A stretch of DNA of 64,000 nt, taken from positions 31,936,668-32,000,667 of the forward strand of contig NC_092569.1 in assembly GCF_037975245.1 (NCBI RefSeq), in the 5' to 3' direction. Numbering within the stretch: the stretch's first letter is position 1; every line of letters starts with the position of its first letter. Made by a program: the position numbers and the translations under genes. Below the pieces are notes generated by a model, which made no database searches, had not been told where the DNA came from, and saw only the letters and a list, made by a program, of their open reading frames with translations. Origin of the DNA: Apostichopus japonicus (taxonomy: Eukaryota > Echinodermata > Holothuroidea > Aspidochirotida > Stichopodidae). Shown in pieces: positions 62,901 through 64,000 of the stretch.

Positions 62901-64000
62901 ATGTGGATCGCAGAAATTTAAATCATTCGAAAGTTTGGGAGAAAAGTAGATACTGTATTGTGTATTTACATGTACAGTAGCACAAGTCTAATGTCAATGC
63001 TTATACTGTACAATATGTGTTCAATACCAGAGATATTAGTGTTAGGAAATTACTCAGGTGCTGTAGCAACAGGTAGCCCTAATTTGAATATCTATTAAAA
63101 ATGATATTTTATTTAGTTATACACACTTCTGGTACATTAATTCTTTGACACTGCAAAAGCAATCAGTACTGTATAAATAATACACTGTATTATTTATACA
63201 GTATTTGTACAGTCTTTGCCCCACCAGGGCCCTAGGGCGGTCCCCTGGACCCCACGCCTTTATGCTCGCACGCTATGCGTGCTCGGCGTTTTCTCGCGAT
63301 TTCGCTTAAAATTTCGTTTAAACGTTTAAACGAACAAAAAATCGGCCGTTTAAACTTTTAGGTCTTTAAACGAAAACTCACAGCCCTAAAATACAGTGTC
63401 TCTGCTCTGTTGTATCTAAGAGAGCTGCTATATGCTGTATCAGATAGTATGCTACTCTGTGAGGTAGTATCCAGATTGGCCCACTAGTGACCTGCTGTAC
63501 TTGATTACACATGTGTGTATGTTATAACTTATTTCAGTTAACTTATTTCAATGAACAATTTAATCTTTTATGGACAAATTTGATTTGTGTAAGTGTCCAT
63601 GCAGTTAAAGACAATGTAAGTTTATGAGGCCAGAGATAATTAAATTGCTTAAAGTTATAAACTGGAGTTAAGTTGTACTTAACAATTTGAAGATATCAAA
63701 GCTTTACTGTAACAGTTGGTTACTGCTTTTTTTTTTCTATAACAGCTATGTGGTTTTGTCACCATTGTTTACACATGCTCTATCTATAGTCAGTTACAAA
63801 CAATACTTTATACCATTGAGTTGTTTATTTCCTGACAAGTTTACAAATCTTATGAAGTATTGTACATACTGTACTAACCATTGATCACACCGAGATAATT
63901 CCCTTCATTTATTCACCTAGTGAACATCAGTTTAGCGAGTACAGGGTAGTTTCACAGGAGAAATGGACTAGTAACAAGAGTAACAGACTTTGTTATGCCA
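59940..64000. other. BLCAP 3' UTR and flanking DNA
   Basis: No further coding region recognised. AATAAA occurs at 60,959 and 61,405, either of which could end the BLCAP mRNA. A 35-bp perfect palindrome lies at 63,168-63,202. Around 63,220-63,390 is a GC-richer repeat fragment (CCCACCAGGGCCCTAGGGCG, then GTTTAAACG words) of unknown family. Many short GTACAGTA words are scattered throughout. Confidence 0.5.
63168..63202. repeat. 35-bp perfect palindrome
   Basis: ACTGTATAAATAATAC, a three-base centre (ACT), then its exact reverse complement GTATTATTTATACAGT. Probably a short foldback; function unknown. Confidence 0.95.

Overview
This is a stretch of an animal (metazoan) nuclear genome. It is AT-rich and intron-rich, with short protein-coding exons in GT/AG introns and a high load of satellites, microsatellites, MITEs, a tRNA-type SINE and decayed LINE pieces. 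Three conserved animal genes can be read from the sequence. The gene content fits any metazoan. The repeat style suggests a marine invertebrate, perhaps an echinoderm, but that is only an impression.

1) Positions 4,079-44,126, + strand: the 3' two thirds of a focal adhesion kinase gene (FAK/PTK2). I could place 17 coding exons whose splice phases all agree. They encode the Src-SH3-binding linker motif, the autophosphorylation site SDDYAEI, the complete tyrosine kinase domain, the PR2 proline-rich motif, an acidic/charged linker and the C-terminal FAT domain with the YENT Grb2-type site and stop codon. The FERM-domain exons are not visible and presumably lie upstream of the window. Two places in the long introns look like possible alternative starts for FERM-less products: 12,158-12,219, downstream of a CpG-dense patch and phase-compatible with the next exon, and 26,380-26,464, continuous with the Y397 exon.

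2) Positions 50,107-55,145, - strand: a complete four-exon COX5B gene (cytochrome c oxidase subunit 5B, nuclear-encoded, mitochondrial; 131 codons plus stop). It converges on FAK and is separated from it by about 6 kb that includes a 93-bp satellite.

3) Positions 59,691-59,939, + strand: a complete single-exon BLCAP (BC10) coding sequence of 82 codons. It is divergent from COX5B, with roughly 4.5 kb of transposon-rich spacer between them. The last 4 kb holds presumed BLCAP 3' UTR or intergenic DNA with no recognisable gene.

Mobile and repetitive content: three copies of a ~370-bp TTAA-flanked MITE (piggyBac-like) in FAK introns; two short hAT-like MITEs with perfect 8-bp target duplications; a 698-bp element with ~30-bp terminal inverted repeats in COX5B intron 1; two copies of a tRNA-derived SINE; LINE reverse-transcriptase fragments at 42.5 kb (-) and 56.6-58.5 kb (+); a 0.9-kb tandem duplication; a 120-bp near-perfect hairpin; and satellites with periods of 29, ~55, 81, 90-95, 93, 121, 142 and 148 bp. 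The three genes share no obvious pathway (adhesion signalling, respiration, BLCAP of unclear role). The window reads as ordinary animal chromosome whose interest lies in FAK isoform structure and repeat biology. No operon, CRISPR array or tRNA gene was seen.
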